From positions 1,054,001 through 1,118,000 of the forward strand of contig NC_056043.1 of assembly GCF_004379255.2 (NCBI RefSeq): a stretch of DNA of 64,000 nucleotides, written 5' to 3'. Both the position numbers and the translations under genes were made by a program. The stretch comes from Salvia splendens (lineage: Eukaryota > Streptophyta > Magnoliopsida > Lamiales > Lamiaceae). The notes beneath the pieces are model-generated. The model saw nothing but the letters and a program-made list of their open reading frames with translations, ran no database searches and was not told the origin of the DNA. Shown one piece after another: positions 9,200 to 21,121 of this stretch (positions are counted from its first letter, which is position 1; each line of letters opens with the position of its first letter).

Positions 9200-10680
9200 A
9201 CTTAAACAAAGAGCATAAAATAAAATAGAAAGAGAAGTAAATTCATATATTCATTCATTCATTCATTCCTTGAAAGGAATAACAATGACACATATTTATA
9301 ATGCTAAATATCCTAAACATATATGGAAAAGATATGACAATTCACTAATTAACTAATTAATAAAGATATGTGATTATGTTTAATATTAGGGTTGTCTGGC
9401 GATATTTTTTTTGTTAGGGCCTGCAATGTCACAAATGAAAACGTTAGGGACTTTTGAGGTAGTTCACTTAATAAAATATGATAAATAGTTTAGCTGGCTT
9501 ATTCAATTACAATAATATAAGCCATGTGAAAGGAAGCAAGTGGATGGAGTAACATAAATCAACAAGTTGCATAATTAATTAGGATAAAATAGATTAAAAA
9601 AATTAGATAGTTTCTGACCGATGCATCCAGCTGCTATTATTGTTATAAATTAATCCATTGTACTAAATCAATTTACTAATTTCGATAGCACAATATATAT
9701 AATTGAAAGTCAAATTGTCGGCCATAATTTAAGATCACTGTCACACCTAATCTCAGCGCAATTATCTCCTATAAACTCTTACACCTCAATTCTCAACAAC
9801 TAATTACTAATTTAATCATTCATAGTATATAAGAAGCAGCTATAGAGTGGAGTTGAAAAGAAAAATTAAAAATGAAATCAAAATCGACGAAATTGAAAAC
9901 GAACCAGGCGTAGGAGTAAATTCGAAATCTTGTCGGTGAAGAAAGCCCAAACTCGATTTGATCAACTGCAGAAAATCATCCTTGGAATTTTCAGCCATCG
10001 GACTTTTGCAGAAACAATGTATGATATGAATTGAATGGAATTGAATTGAATTGGGAAAATTGAAGCTTAAGCGGTTGACAGTAGACAGAAGGGATTTCGA
10101 ATTTTTCTATGAATTAGTATTAATATTTACTACTCCATATACTGAGTCTGAGTAAATATATTGTGCTTTTCTGTGAACTTTGAAATGATTTAATAAATAC
10201 TATAATGATAGGAGTATATTTGGAATAAATTAAATATGATATATTTTTAATTTTATAAAATTTATAAAAATTAGAACTTGATTTATTCATTTTGTCTATA
10301 ATTTCAAATAAACGAACAAAACAACAAACTGGACTTTAATTTTAATGAATTTTATATAATTAAAAATACCAATAATATTTTTAAATGTATTTAAGTCAAA
10401 CTAAATTTATAAAACAAAATAAAGTATGCACATTGAATCAGGATGGTAATCACATGAGAGACATGTAGGAAGGAACACGCGCATACGACACGCGTGCAAA
10501 AATCCCTTCCTTTCAATATTCCATTTCAAAAGCTATTAATATTCTATCGAGCATTTCGTCGAACAGTTGAGCACCTCTCAGCATACTAGATCGCTAGGCT
10601 GAGATTAGCTAGTTTCTCGTATCAACCACATGTTGTGATGATATATGGAATATAATCAACAAAATAAATAATGACATATC
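9200..10680. other. AT-rich intergenic stretch left of the chromovirus
   Basis: Contains a (CATT)n run near 9252-9266 and one weak small frame described separately. Nothing else was recognised. Confidence 0.5.
9840..9998 (-). CDS. Possible small or first-exon reading frame, unknown
   Basis: An ATG at 9998 opens a 52-residue frame beginning MAENSKDDFLQLIKSSLGF and ending at 9840. The first ~30 residues look protein-like (charged, amphipathic), while the end is hydrophobic and low in information. It could be the first exon of a lost gene or chance. I do not recognise it. No downstream exon was found before the chain of NLR relics. Confidence 0.2.
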   Translation of the reverse strand: MAENSKDDFLQLIKSSLGFLHRQDFEFTPTPGSFSISSILISFLIFLFNSTL

Positions 10681-11139
10681 TGTTAGAGTAAAGGCTGGTA
10701 ACCGACTAAGCACAAGACGTGCTCGAAAAATTGCTTTAGAGAAATAAACTACCACAAACTGTTTGATCAAATTTCCCAAAGAGAATAGTATGCAAACTGA
10801 AATTAGTATCTCGGCTTTATTGAATGGAAAGGAACGAATTGAAACAAGACAAATGAAACTCCTCACGCAGGAGGCCTACGAACTTAATCGTCCCAAAATA
10901 CTCGAACTTCCAAAGATGATCAATCCATCCGGGAACTCTCTACATTTATAGGCGATTAGAAAGCTAAATTTAAGGAACTGAATAACAAGAATTTAGGTGC
11001 AGTCTGCCGAGATCTTCACGCTCCGTAACAACCTCATCCCACGTAATCCTCTATCTCGGTTGGACGAACTGCTCCCTCCTTTTTCTCTTTTTCGGTTGAC
11101 ACTTCCCGATTCTCCCGCGCACAGCCTGCATTCGTATCA
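10681..11139 (-). repeat. 3' LTR of the chromovirus
   Basis: 459 bp, TG..CA ends, identical by eye to 15556-16014. The coding frame ends inside this LTR. Confidence 0.95.
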
Positions 11140-14100
11140 ACTGCCCCATCCGCCAAAACAGCCTTGTCCGCAAGGCGGAAAAAAGGAAACTGTCCGCACA
11201 AGTCAGCTACGTCCATCCACGTGGCCTCGTCTTCTCCCAGCCCATCCCACTTCACTAAAACCTGCTCGACAGCCGCCCCATCTGACGATGTGGTTCGTTG
11301 GTTGAGAATCTTTTCAGGCAGGAAAGGTGGATCAGCGTCAAACAAGCCATCCGGCAGCACCTGCTCTGCCTCCGCCGAGCCAATGGCCTTCTTCAAAAGG
11401 GAAACATGGAATACCGGGTGTATGCGGCAGCCGACGGGAAGCCGCAAACGGTATGCCGCCTTTCCAATACGTGACTCCACATGGAAAGGACCAAAGTAGC
11501 GAGGAGCTAGCTTTCGGTTAGCTGATGCAAATAAAGTGGTCTGCCTATACGGTCTGAATTTTAAGTAAACCAAATCTCCAACCTCATAATCGACATCCCT
11601 CCGATGCTTGTTAGCGGCGTTGGCCATGCGCTGTTGGGCGCGAAGCAAGTGATGCTTCAAATGGGCCAGGGCGTCATCTCTCAAGCGAAGTGTATCAAGG
11701 ATGACCTGCGAGCGGATTTCTCCGGGTAAGTAACTGTGGAGAGTCGGCGGCGGTCGACCATAGACGACTTCGAAAGGGGTCGTGCCGGACGCGGAGTGCG
11801 TACTAGTGTTGTAGCAATACTCTGCCCAAGGCAACCATCGATTCCACTGCTTCGGCCGGTCCGACGAAAAACAGCGCAGGTAAGTCTGTAGGCAACGATT
11901 TAGGACTTCGGTTTGGCCGTCTGTTTCCGGATGATAGGCTGAGCACCACCTCTTTGGTGAACAGCTCGGCGACTTGCTTTGCGGAGAACGGGTGCCGGAG
12001 CGCTAGAAAATGGGCGTATTTGGACAATCGGTCAACCACGACGAATATGCAGTCTACGCCACCGGCCTTGGGGAGTCCGGAAAGAAAATCCATACTAATG
12101 TCCTCCCAAATACGCTCCGGAACAGGAAGGGGTACAAGGAGGCCGGCTGGTGATTGCGTGTCCGCCTTATGTTTTTGACACGTTGTGCATGCTGCCACAA
12201 AATTTGTGACGTGCTTCATCATTCCCGGCCAATATACGTTGGATGCCAGACGTCGGTATGTCCGGTATGCTCCGGCGTGGCCACCGCTCGGCGTGATGTG
12301 AAACTCGGCCATGAGTTTAGGGACCCAAGACGAATGGGGTGGCACCACAATCCGGCCTTTGTAGAACAAGACTCCGTGAATCAGTTCGTAATGGGCCGCC
12401 GCCGGCCGCCCCTCCTCCAACTCGGCTTTGATTTTGGCCAGCAGTGGATCAGCCGAGAGCGTAGACTGGATGTCTGACCAGGCTGGCCAGGTCGGTTGTG
12501 ATAACGCCGCGAGCTCGAAGCAATCTTCATCACGTCGAGACAAAGCGTCGGCGGCGCGATTGAGTTTCCCGTCTTTGTAGCAGATAGAGAACTCATAACC
12601 AAGCAGCTTGGCCGCCCAATTCTGTTGAGCTGGTGTGGACAGTGGATGTGCCAAGAGTTGCTTCAAGCTGCGTTGGTCGGTGTGGACAACAAAACGACGA
12701 CCCAGCAAATATGGTCGCCAATGGTGAATGGCCAAGACCAAGGCCATTAATTCTTTTTCGTAGGCTGACTTGGCGAGCCAACGAGAGGACAGAGTCTTGC
12801 TAAAGTAAGCCACCGGCTGTCGATCCTGCATTAAGACCGCCCCGAGGCCCCGACCAGATGCGTCACATTCAATGACGAACTCCTTGGAGAAGTCGGGCAT
12901 GCGAAGGAGGGGAGCGGAAGTCAAGGCTGTCTTCAAGGCGGAAAATGCCCTCTCCGCGTCAGCCGGCCAGACCCACGGCTTCTTGGGTGAGCCCCCGACG
13001 TCTTTCTTAAGTAAGGATGTCAGGGGTGCTGCAATCTTGCCATAATCCCGAATGAAACGTCGGTAGTAGCCCGTGAGGCCGAGAAATCCACGAACTCCCT
13101 TGAGGGACTTCGGAGTTGGCCAACGCAATACAGATGAAACTTTGGAAGGATCCATACGGACGCCGTCAAAAGAGACTATGTGGCCAAGGTACTCCACACT
13201 GTCATGACCCAGTAAGCATTTTTTTGGGTTGACTACAAGTGAGTGTTCCTGCAAGAGGTGAAAAACTCGACGTAGATGATCCAAATGCGCCGACCACGAG
13301 GAGCTATAGACGAGTATATCGTCGAAGAAAACCAACACAAACTTCCGTAAAAATGGACGAAAAATATCGTTCATCAACCCTTGGAAAGTGGCGGGAGCGT
13401 TGGTGAGGCCGAAAGGCATTACAAGGAACTCATAGTGGCCCGAATGCGTCCGAAAAGCGGTCTTGTGTACGTCGGAGGCAGCCACACGAATTTGGTGATA
13501 GCCCGCCTTGAGGTCAAGCTTACTGAACCATCTCGCCCCATGTAATTCATCCAATAACTCCTGAATAATCGGAATAGGGTACTTGTCGGGCACCGTGTGC
13601 TTGTTAAGCTCGCGATAGTCCACGCAAAAACGCCAAGACCCGTCCTTTTTGCGAACGAGCAGCACCGGACTGGAATAGGGGCTCGTGCTAGGTTGAATGA
13701 CCCCCGAGGCTAACATTTCAGCTACAAGTTCCTCCATTTCATCCTTCTGGAGATGATTATACCGATAGGGGCGGACCGAGACTGGCTGGGATCCTGGCTG
13801 AAGAGGGATGCGATGGTCCGTCCGACGCTTCGGAGGTAGTGTGGATACAGCCTGGCTGACCGTGGGAAACGCGGTGACTATGCCTTGGATCTGAGCTTGG
13901 GCTGTTGCGGATAAGGCGCTGCCGAGCCCGAAAGCAGATGACTCTCCACTGCCTTCCAGAGATCTCAACACCCAGCAAGAATCACCGTCTTCGAGGGAAT
14001 TGATGTCGTGGGAGGAACAGGCCCGACGAGTGAGTGTGGGGTCCCCCTGAAGGGTTAGGGTGCGGCCATTGACCGAAAATTTCATGGTCAGATGGTGCCA

Positions 14101-15537
14101 ATTTGCTGTAACGTCACCCAACGCGGCCAGCCACGATACTCCAAGAATGAGGTCGACATTCCGTAGGGGAAACACATAGCACGACAGTAGAAACTCCTCG
14201 GTAGCTAGGTGTAAGGGAATTGCATGGCAAATGCCTGCTGCCCGAACCTTAGATCCATCACCTAGCATGACAGAGAAGGGGGACGTTGGCTTGACCGCCA
14301 GGTTAAGGAGATGAGCGAGCTGATCGGAGATAAAACAGTGGCTCGCGCCACTATCGACCATTACCTTGACCCGGTGAGTGTCAATGGTCCCAAACAGCTT
14401 CAAAGTGTGTGACGTATCTAGCCCGTTAAATGACAGCTCGGAGAGGTGCAGTTCAATACCCTCGTGCTGATCGTCAGACTCGTTAGCTGGCATGTCGTCG
14501 GACATCAGCTCCTCATCATCCCCGACCAAAACATTCAGCGTCTTCGGGGGACACCGATGGGTAGGTCCAAATTTCAAACCACATTTGAAACAAGTACCAG
14601 CCGCGAGATGCTTCTTGTAATCCTCCGACGACATATTCCTAAAACGGCGCGGGGGCGGCCGAGAGGAACCCGTCGATGATAAATATGAAGGGGATTGGGA
14701 ATGTCCTTTCGAGAACGAACGAACTGGAGCCGTCGAGCTCTGGGGCGCCGGATTAGAAGATGGCAGCGGAACCGAACCCGGAGATTGAGTTCCTGATAGC
14801 TGGTCGATGCTGAGCGCCAATTGAACTGCATCCGAATAGCTTGAAATCTTGGCAGCTTTCATCTGCAGCCGGACCTCCGGACGGAGAGCAGCCAGAAAAA
14901 ATCCCAAGTATTGATGGTCAGAGAGATCCGATATCTGCGCGAGGCGAGCCTCAAATGCCGCGACGAACTCAGTAAGGGAGCCGTCATGGCGAACTGTAGC
15001 AAAAGCTTCGTATTCATCTTGAGCCCCATTGTCCCCGAATCGTTTCATCATCTCCTGAGTAAACCGATCCCAAGATAGTGTGGGGAGACGCTTCTTCAAT
15101 AATTGGAACCACGGCAGGGCCGGACCTGCCAGTGCCACCATGGCAATCTTTACGCGATCCTCCGGTGGAACGTTGGAAACCAGAAAATATTGCTCCGCCC
15201 GAGCAAGCCACGCGAGTGCGTCAGAGCCGTCAAACGTGGGCATGGTCATTGGCGGCGTGCCGCCCGTAACCGCCGTATTGGACTCCATGTCGTCAGAAGA
15301 ACCCATGTCATTGGATCCATTTTTGTTATTTGATTTTCCGGACGGAAGAGCCGCCCGTACTTCCGCGATGAACATCTCGAGCTGAGATCCAATCGCCGTC
15401 ACCCGTTCATCGGTTTTGAGAAACTGGGAGTTCAGTTCGCCGACCGCAGCATTCAACGAATCCACACCTTTCTCCAATTCCCCGGCAGCCTTCTCCAACC
15501 CGCCCAAACGGGCCTCCGCGCTACGTGTACTAGCCAT
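11034..15537 (-). pseudogene. Chromovirus gag-pol polyprotein, broken in integrase
   Basis: One frame runs from the ATG at 15537 through the Ty3 capsid region (LSWDRFTQEMMKRFG), a zinc knuckle (CFKCGLKFGPTHRC), protease (VDSGASHCFI), reverse transcriptase (KLDLKAGYHQIRV and FFDDILVYS), RNase H (VIECDASGRGLGAVLM) and the start of integrase (HH-CC finger and DISMDFLSGLP). Near 11945 the sequence jumps from TKEVV to a segment that, in another frame, reads AYHPETDGQTEVLN. The block that normally carries the second catalytic Asp (VSDRDxxF) is therefore deleted, with a frameshift. The remainder (11034-11834) holds the integrase C-terminus and a chromodomain-like end (VLVKWDGLGEDEATWMD). RT and RNase H look intact, but integrase cannot be active. 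Confidence 0.93.
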
Positions 15538-15555
15538 CGTTCACCGCACCAAAAT

Positions 15556-16014
15556 TGTTAGAGTAAAGGCTGGTAACCGACTAAGCACAAGACGTGCTCG
15601 AAAAATTGCTTTAGAGAAATAAACTACCACAAACTGTTTGATCAAATTTCCCAAAGAGAATAGTATGCAAACTGAAATTAGTATCTCGGCTTTATTGAAT
15701 GGAAAGGAACGAATTGAAACAAGACAAATGAAACTCCTCACGCAGGAGGCCTACGAACTTAATCGTCCCAAAATACTCGAACTTCCAAAGATGATCAATC
15801 CATCCGGGAACTCTCTACATTTATAGGCGATTAGAAAGCTAAATTTAAGGAACTGAATAACAAGAATTTAGGTGCAGTCTGCCGAGATCTTCACGCTCCG
15901 TAACAACCTCATCCCACGTAATCCTCTATCTCGGTTGGACGAACTGCTCCCTCCTTTTTCTCTTTTTCGGTTGACACTTCCCGATTCTCCCGCGCACAGC
16001 CTGCATTCGTATCA
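15556..16014 (-). repeat. 5' LTR of the chromovirus
   Basis: 459 bp, identical by eye to the partner LTR, and followed by the target duplication ATATC. Confidence 0.95.
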
Positions 16015-16199
16015 ATATCGTTTTTTAAAATGGAATTAATAAGGATCAGATGATAAGCAGAGAAAGAGGTCAAGAAAAGAGACGTGATGTGGCGTTTCAT
16101 CAAACAGTTGGTGATACGTTTGGTCAATCACGCAATAGAGTAGAACAGCAGATGTGCTCGATGAAATTACATAATCGAACAGTTCACAACACAGGTATT

Positions 16200-16485
16200 C
16201 GATGTAAGACATATACAAGAAACATGGCCTGAGCTCTTTGCCGGTTTGCACTCCATCATCCCTGTTTCTGCCGGCAGGTATTGTGAACTTCTTTTATAGC
16301 TTTAATGCAAGAAAATCGGCAGATCACAACACAGGTATTCGATGTAAGACAAGAAACAAGAAACCGGCAGATCAATTGAATCCAAAAGTTCTTCCCATTC
16401 AATCGCGAAAAGTCATTGCCTTGCTTTCTGCCTTACAACATCAATTATAGCTTTAATGCAAACCGCCACATTTTCTTGTCAATGT
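16200..16485 (-). pseudogene. NLR gene fragments mixed with DUF1218 upstream sequence
   Basis: The minus strand of about 16369-16480 matches the stretch of the intact NLR around 22588-22700 (the ARC region near residues IEWEQLFDSIDLSE and GGLPMAIIDVA) with several indels. About 16200-16235 matches the region near 22517 (HMSFFKEN). The bases after 16470 (TTCTTGTCAATGTAGTGG) resemble the sequence just upstream of the DUF1218 gene at 19.9 kb. It is a scrambled relic of an NLR-DUF1218 duplication unit. Confidence 0.65.
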
Positions 16486-17132
16486 AGTGGTAGCTTTAAT
16501 GTAGGGGTTGGGGTTTGTACATATTTATCAGTGCACTATCAATACGATTTGTATAAAAGGTAATCTAATTTGTAGTATAAAAGAAAATATAATTTATATA
16601 AAAGGATGATCTAATTTGTATAATACTAAGAAAATCGAATTTGCATAAAATGAAAATTTTAATTTACAGAAGGAAAGTGAATTAATGACAATTCGTCAAA
16701 ACTTTTCAACTACTTAGATCATCCACAACCACATTTTTTAAATTATGCTACTTTTATGCCTCATTAATTACTTAAGAAACAACACATACAAAGTGTGTAC
16801 TACCCTTCCTTTACTTTACTATCCATGATTCAATCTCACATTTTATTTTATTTTCTCCATCCCATCGAAATTGACCCACCTTTTCAGATTGTACCAATCA
16901 AAATGACCCACTACTAAAAATTGATACACTTTTATATCAACTTTATCAAAATATTAACCGAGAAGAGAATCAAGCAACAAAATTAGCCAGTAAATAAAAA
17001 GTGCCTAACATTTTCTCAAAAGTGAATAAATAAAAGGCTTAGTAATTCATCACCAGACTGATTAGTGCAAATGAACAAATGCAGATAAGGCATGACATAT
17101 GTATAGTGCTATGAGTCTTTAGTTGTTTAATT
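16486..17132. other. Duplicated non-coding flank
   Basis: 16555-16720 resembles 20090-20260 and 25215-25330 (upstream flank of DUF1218 copies). 16980-17060 resembles the 3' flank of the NLR at 21005-21085. 17078-17105 resembles the last DUF1218 exon. No intact gene. Confidence 0.55.
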
Positions 17133-18158
17133 TGTTGAGATATTTTAGGGATTATCATATCTTTTTTGTATCCACACATATTTACAATATGTGTGGAGTC
17201 TTCCATAATATTGAATCTATGAAATTAATATTTTGGCTCAATTGATTGTGCATCAAGAAACCTTCCCTAAGGCTGCCGACGAGTCACGACTCGCGCTCAG
17301 CCGTCTCCTTCGTCGGAAGTCTTCGCCGACCCAAACCTCTCGGGTGCTCGACGATTACGGTCTCTGTTTCTTGATTGTGTGTGGAATTTGAACGTTGAGG
17401 AAGATAATCCTTAACAACGGGTGTTTCTTGATTCTGACGTTAAGGAAGGCTATCCTTAACAACTAGTTGTTTAATTTGTTGAGATATTTTAGGGATTATC
17501 ATATCTTTCCATATTGTATCCTCGCATATTATATATATGTGTGGAGTCTCTCATATTAATCAATCAATGAATATATTATTTTGGCCCAATTAATTGTGCA
17601 ACAAGAAACTCTCTCTATCGCTGCCGACGCGGCAACCCCCTTCGCCGGAAGTGATCGCCAACCCAAAGCTCTTGGGCGCTCGACAGCTACGGTCTCCGTT
17701 TCTTGATTGTGTGGGAAGTTCGGACAATTGAGGATCGTTATCCTTAACAACGGGTGCTTATATGGTGTTCTCAGCCCTCCCGAGTTACCGTCAAGTGGTG
17801 TGTCCACTTATAACGCAGATCATTCTCAACCTTTTCTACCACTTTGAAGATTTCCATTCCTCAATCAAAAACAATTTACTCCACCACCACTTTTATCCCT
17901 TCATAAAATCCGTCAAAATTTTCAGAAACCATGGCTACCACCAACTCCACTTCTCACACCATAATCCACCAACATCAGCCCATGCACCAGATGCACCCTA
18001 TTATTGCAAAACTTGATTGCCTACTGGACAGGATGGAATCTCGTATTGACGCAGCAGGCGCGTGGACAACCTTCGTCGGAAACAATACCGACAGAATGGC
18101 CACCGGCCACCGCCGCCTCACCGAATGGGTTCTGTCCGGATATCATTTATTAAAATAA
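17133..18158 (+). mobile_element. LTR retrotransposon remnant with two tandem LTR-like copies and a gag-like start
   Basis: Two direct copies begin TGTTGAGATATTTTAGGG at 17133 and 17477 (344 bp apart). Each runs through a TGTGTGGAGTC motif, a GCTGCCGACG-rich middle and CCTTAACAACGGGTG. Beyond the second copy, an ATG at 17931 opens a 75-residue frame (MATTNSTSH ... IIAKLDCLLDRMESRID ... RRLTEWV) that resembles the N-terminal coiled segment of retrotransposon gag proteins. It then breaks off. No pol is present. Two LTRs side by side plus a gag start suggest a collapsed element; the superfamily is undecided. Confidence 0.5.
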
Positions 18159-18812
18159 GGAATTCATTACTTTTGTTTATCATATATGTTAGTTAAATTA
18201 AAATCATAAATTAGCATTTCAAAAAGGGTAGTTATCTCTTCACTAATATAAATGTCTTTAACTCTCGAGGATAGGAAACCTTTTTCTCTCGATTCAATGA
18301 AATAATTTGGATTGAATCAATTTCTGAAATGAAGGATTTCAAATTCAAACTTCTCAATAGAAAAATCAGCAACATATACAAAATCATGTCATGAAATTAG
18401 TGGAACAGTTAGCGGCATAATCGGTTTCTTTTAGTTCGAAGCTTTAAATATTTATGAATTTAGTGATCATTAAATTTATAAGTACTTAACTTTAGATTTA
18501 ATTGAAACTTATATAGTTTTTGAGTGTTTAAACAAAAAAAATGAGAAAAAGATATAGCAAACTGGTAGATAAATAAAACTTTATTTAGTAAAAAATTGTG
18601 GCGTAGTAAATTCCGTCATATTCAATCTTAATTATTGCCAAAGTAAGATTCATGATTTGATTAGAGTAGCTAATAATTAAATCTATACAAAGAGGGCATT
18701 AAATAGTAATAGTAGTCATACAAAGAAAAAAAACCAAGAATTTCAATCAAATCCAAGAACAAAGTTAAAAAAACGTTAATCGATCTAGAAGAAAATCGAA
18801 CAACACAATTAG
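18159..18812. other. Duplicated non-coding stretch
   Basis: 18160-18250 resembles 25675-25760, and 18290-18420 resembles 24515-24615. This supports segmental duplication. No gene. Confidence 0.5.
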
Positions 18813-19940
18813 TTAAATATAATTATGTGGCCGAACCACAAACAAAATCAATGCAGAGGAGGCATGACCTATGCATTGCCCACTGCCCATACTCAGATAC
18901 TGGTGGTATGAGGAGCCGCATGAGGCCCTCGATTTTCGGTTCGATAGCACTCCGTGCACGAGAAGCAACGCTCCGCCAACCGCGAAGATCCTGCACGAAA
19001 ACATGTGTAAGAGCGTCTAATGGTTCAAGAACCGTCAAATGAGTCAAATATTCGGGTTCGTATCAAATGGCATATTTGTAATATTTCTTCGATTTGAATA
19101 ATGTGTACATATGTTTTTTATTGTATTTCAAAAAACTATGAAATGCATTTGACTAACCACTCACTAAGGTCAAGAAAATTAACAAAAGGATATATGGTTT
19201 GATAGATGCAATATTGAAACTAATAAAATAAAAATGAAATATAACTACCCTATATTGGTATAAAGAGGAAATTCAAACTATAATAGGAGTATATCTATCG
19301 CCAATTGATTTTAAGATGAAACTTATGGATTTATCACCCACCCACGAAGTCAAACTTGTCCTAAAATCATCCCAACCTCTACTTTCTTAACAATAAAAAT
19401 TACTAATTGTTATATCTCTTTCTTGTGGTGACTCGAACCCTTGATCTATTGGTGGGATGAGAAGCGTCCTACTGTACTTTCATCTATCTCCCAACTTCTA
19501 ACTTACAAATAATGCCTAACCACTAAATCATGAGAGAGAGAGAGAGTTACTTACCAAGTTAGAACAAGGCATACAATGGCATTCCTCTTCCTTTCCTCAG
19601 TGTCTATAATAGTGCAAATACTGTAAACACCAACAATATTAGCCAAAACATGGGCTATTACAAGAAGACTTGCTGCTGATAATCCTAAATCATATGCAAC
19701 TTGGCATGGCTTCTCATATCCATAATTCATAGGTTGCACCTAAACCCCATCAGAAAAAAGATTACTATAGTTAATAGTATTAATTTTTTTTTAATTATTT
19801 AATTTTCTATGACCTTGAACAATGATTTAGTGCAAGATCACCTGGTTTTGAGATTCTTGCGCTTTCCACCCAAAAAACACTGCAATGATGTCTAGTAAAA
19901 TGATCAAGACGCAGACGCAAATGACCATAAATTTCCCCAT
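18813..19940 (-). CDS. DUF1218 membrane protein (MODIFYING WALL LIGNIN-like)
   Basis: Three exons in phase: 19940-19842 (99 nt), 19739-19555 (185 nt) and 18990-18813 (178 nt). They encode 153 residues. An N-terminal membrane segment (MVICVCVLIILLDIIAVFFG) comes first. A second segment follows, with the family pattern of Cys, then GLSAASLLVIAHVLANIVG. A third, WIFAVGGALLLVHGV, precedes SNRKSRASCG and a final hydrophobic tail. DUF1218 proteins are four-helix membrane proteins of the endomembrane system; Arabidopsis MWL1/MWL2 affect secondary-wall lignin. The C-terminal tail (LILFVVRPHNYI) departs from the usual VAYYVSA-type ending, so the last helix may be altered. The NLR gene lies upstream on the same strand, about 1.2 kb away. 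Confidence 0.85.
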
Positions 19941-21121
19941 TCTCTTTAGTTTTTAGAGTGTGTGAAAATGTGATGGAGATTTTTCAAAAAAAAAAAACCT
20001 CTTTTGTAAATGTAGTGATAGCTTTAATTTTTTATTTTAGTGTTTTATAGTTTGAACATATATTTACATATCCACTATCATACTATTTGTACAATAAAAA
20101 AAAATCAAATTTGTATAAAAAGAAATCTAATTTTTACAATAAGAAAATATGATTTGTATAAAAGGATAATCTAACTTGTTAGATAAGAAAATCTAATTTA
20201 AATAAATGAAAATATTAATTTGCAGAAGGAAAGTCAATTAATGACAATTGGTCACAGCTTTTAATCATTCCTTAAAGTCTGCACTCACCCTTCCCTCATT
20301 TAATTATTTGTGAATATCAATCATATCATATTGTATTTTATTTTTTGTTTTAACTCACAAATAACCATACACAAAACCTCGTGTCGAAAACCAAATGTTT
20401 CATATTTAATGGGACGGAGGGAGTATATCAAATTAGAGATAATTTTATAAGGATTCTAACAAAATCTCAATTGCACATGTTTAGATGACGTCCAGATGAT
20501 AAAATCTGATAATTTGTATTTCAGTGATTTGTAAATGTTGATAAGTAGTCTTATATGATTAAATGCATCAAATTTTTTCAATATAATGCATGTAACATAT
20601 CAATAAAACTGTATTTATATTTTCAGTTACTTGTGTTGAAATTCGCATGTCATTGTGTTGATATTGGTAATACACTATGTTGATATAAAAAATATCATGA
20701 TAATTATATTGCAACATAATTAATCTTATCCACTTATTTTAACATGACTCTAATCAACTATTTTAAAAAATTGCATAATTAACCAAACTTTATGATATTT
20801 CAGCAATCACTAAAAAACTAATAAGAAAAAGGAAAAAGCAGTTCACTTGTGCAAACACTATGGGCTTTGGCTTTGGTGGCCCGAACTGAATTCAAGCATA
20901 CCCAAGCACGATCAAAACTTGGGCCGGCCCAGTTTAAATGCCTTTAGAGCCTTATTTCCCTTGTTTGGTTGCATTAAGTCATAACCTTAACCAAAAAGAA
21001 GTTGAGCAACAAAATTAGCTAGTAAATAAAAAGTGGCAACATTTTCTCATAAGTGAATAAATAAAAGGCTTAGTTAATCATGAACATAAAGAAAAACAGA
21101 ATATATGTATCACCTTTGAAA
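19941..21121. other. Spacer between DUF1218 gene and NLR
   Basis: Contains the presumed DUF1218 promoter. One Stowaway-type end (GGACGGAGGGAGTA) lies near 20412. At 20860-20985 there is a block almost repeated at 26000-26110, containing GGGCTTTGGCTTTGGTGGCC. No further gene. Confidence 0.55.

Larger units (their letters stand above)
10681..16014 (-). mobile_element. Ty3/gypsy chromovirus, full length, integrase-deleted
   Basis: A 5334-bp element in minus orientation. The 459-bp LTRs (10681-11139 and 15556-16014) start TGTTAG and end TATCA. They are flanked by the 5-bp target duplication ATATC (10676-10680 and 16015-16019). I saw no difference between the two LTRs, so the insertion is recent. 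The primer-binding-like TGGTGCGGTGAACG (complement of 15538-15551) lies 4 nt inside the 5' LTR and abuts the gag start codon. A TATA-like box (TATAAATG, complement of about 15819-15826) lies in the LTR. The C-terminal chromodomain-like stretch and compact size suggest a Reina-type chromovirus (inference). Confidence 0.95.

Noticed and set aside
11164..15622. Many plus-strand and alternative minus-strand frames of 60-110 residues
   Set aside because: All are shadows of the chromovirus gag-pol frame or duplicated LTR sequence.
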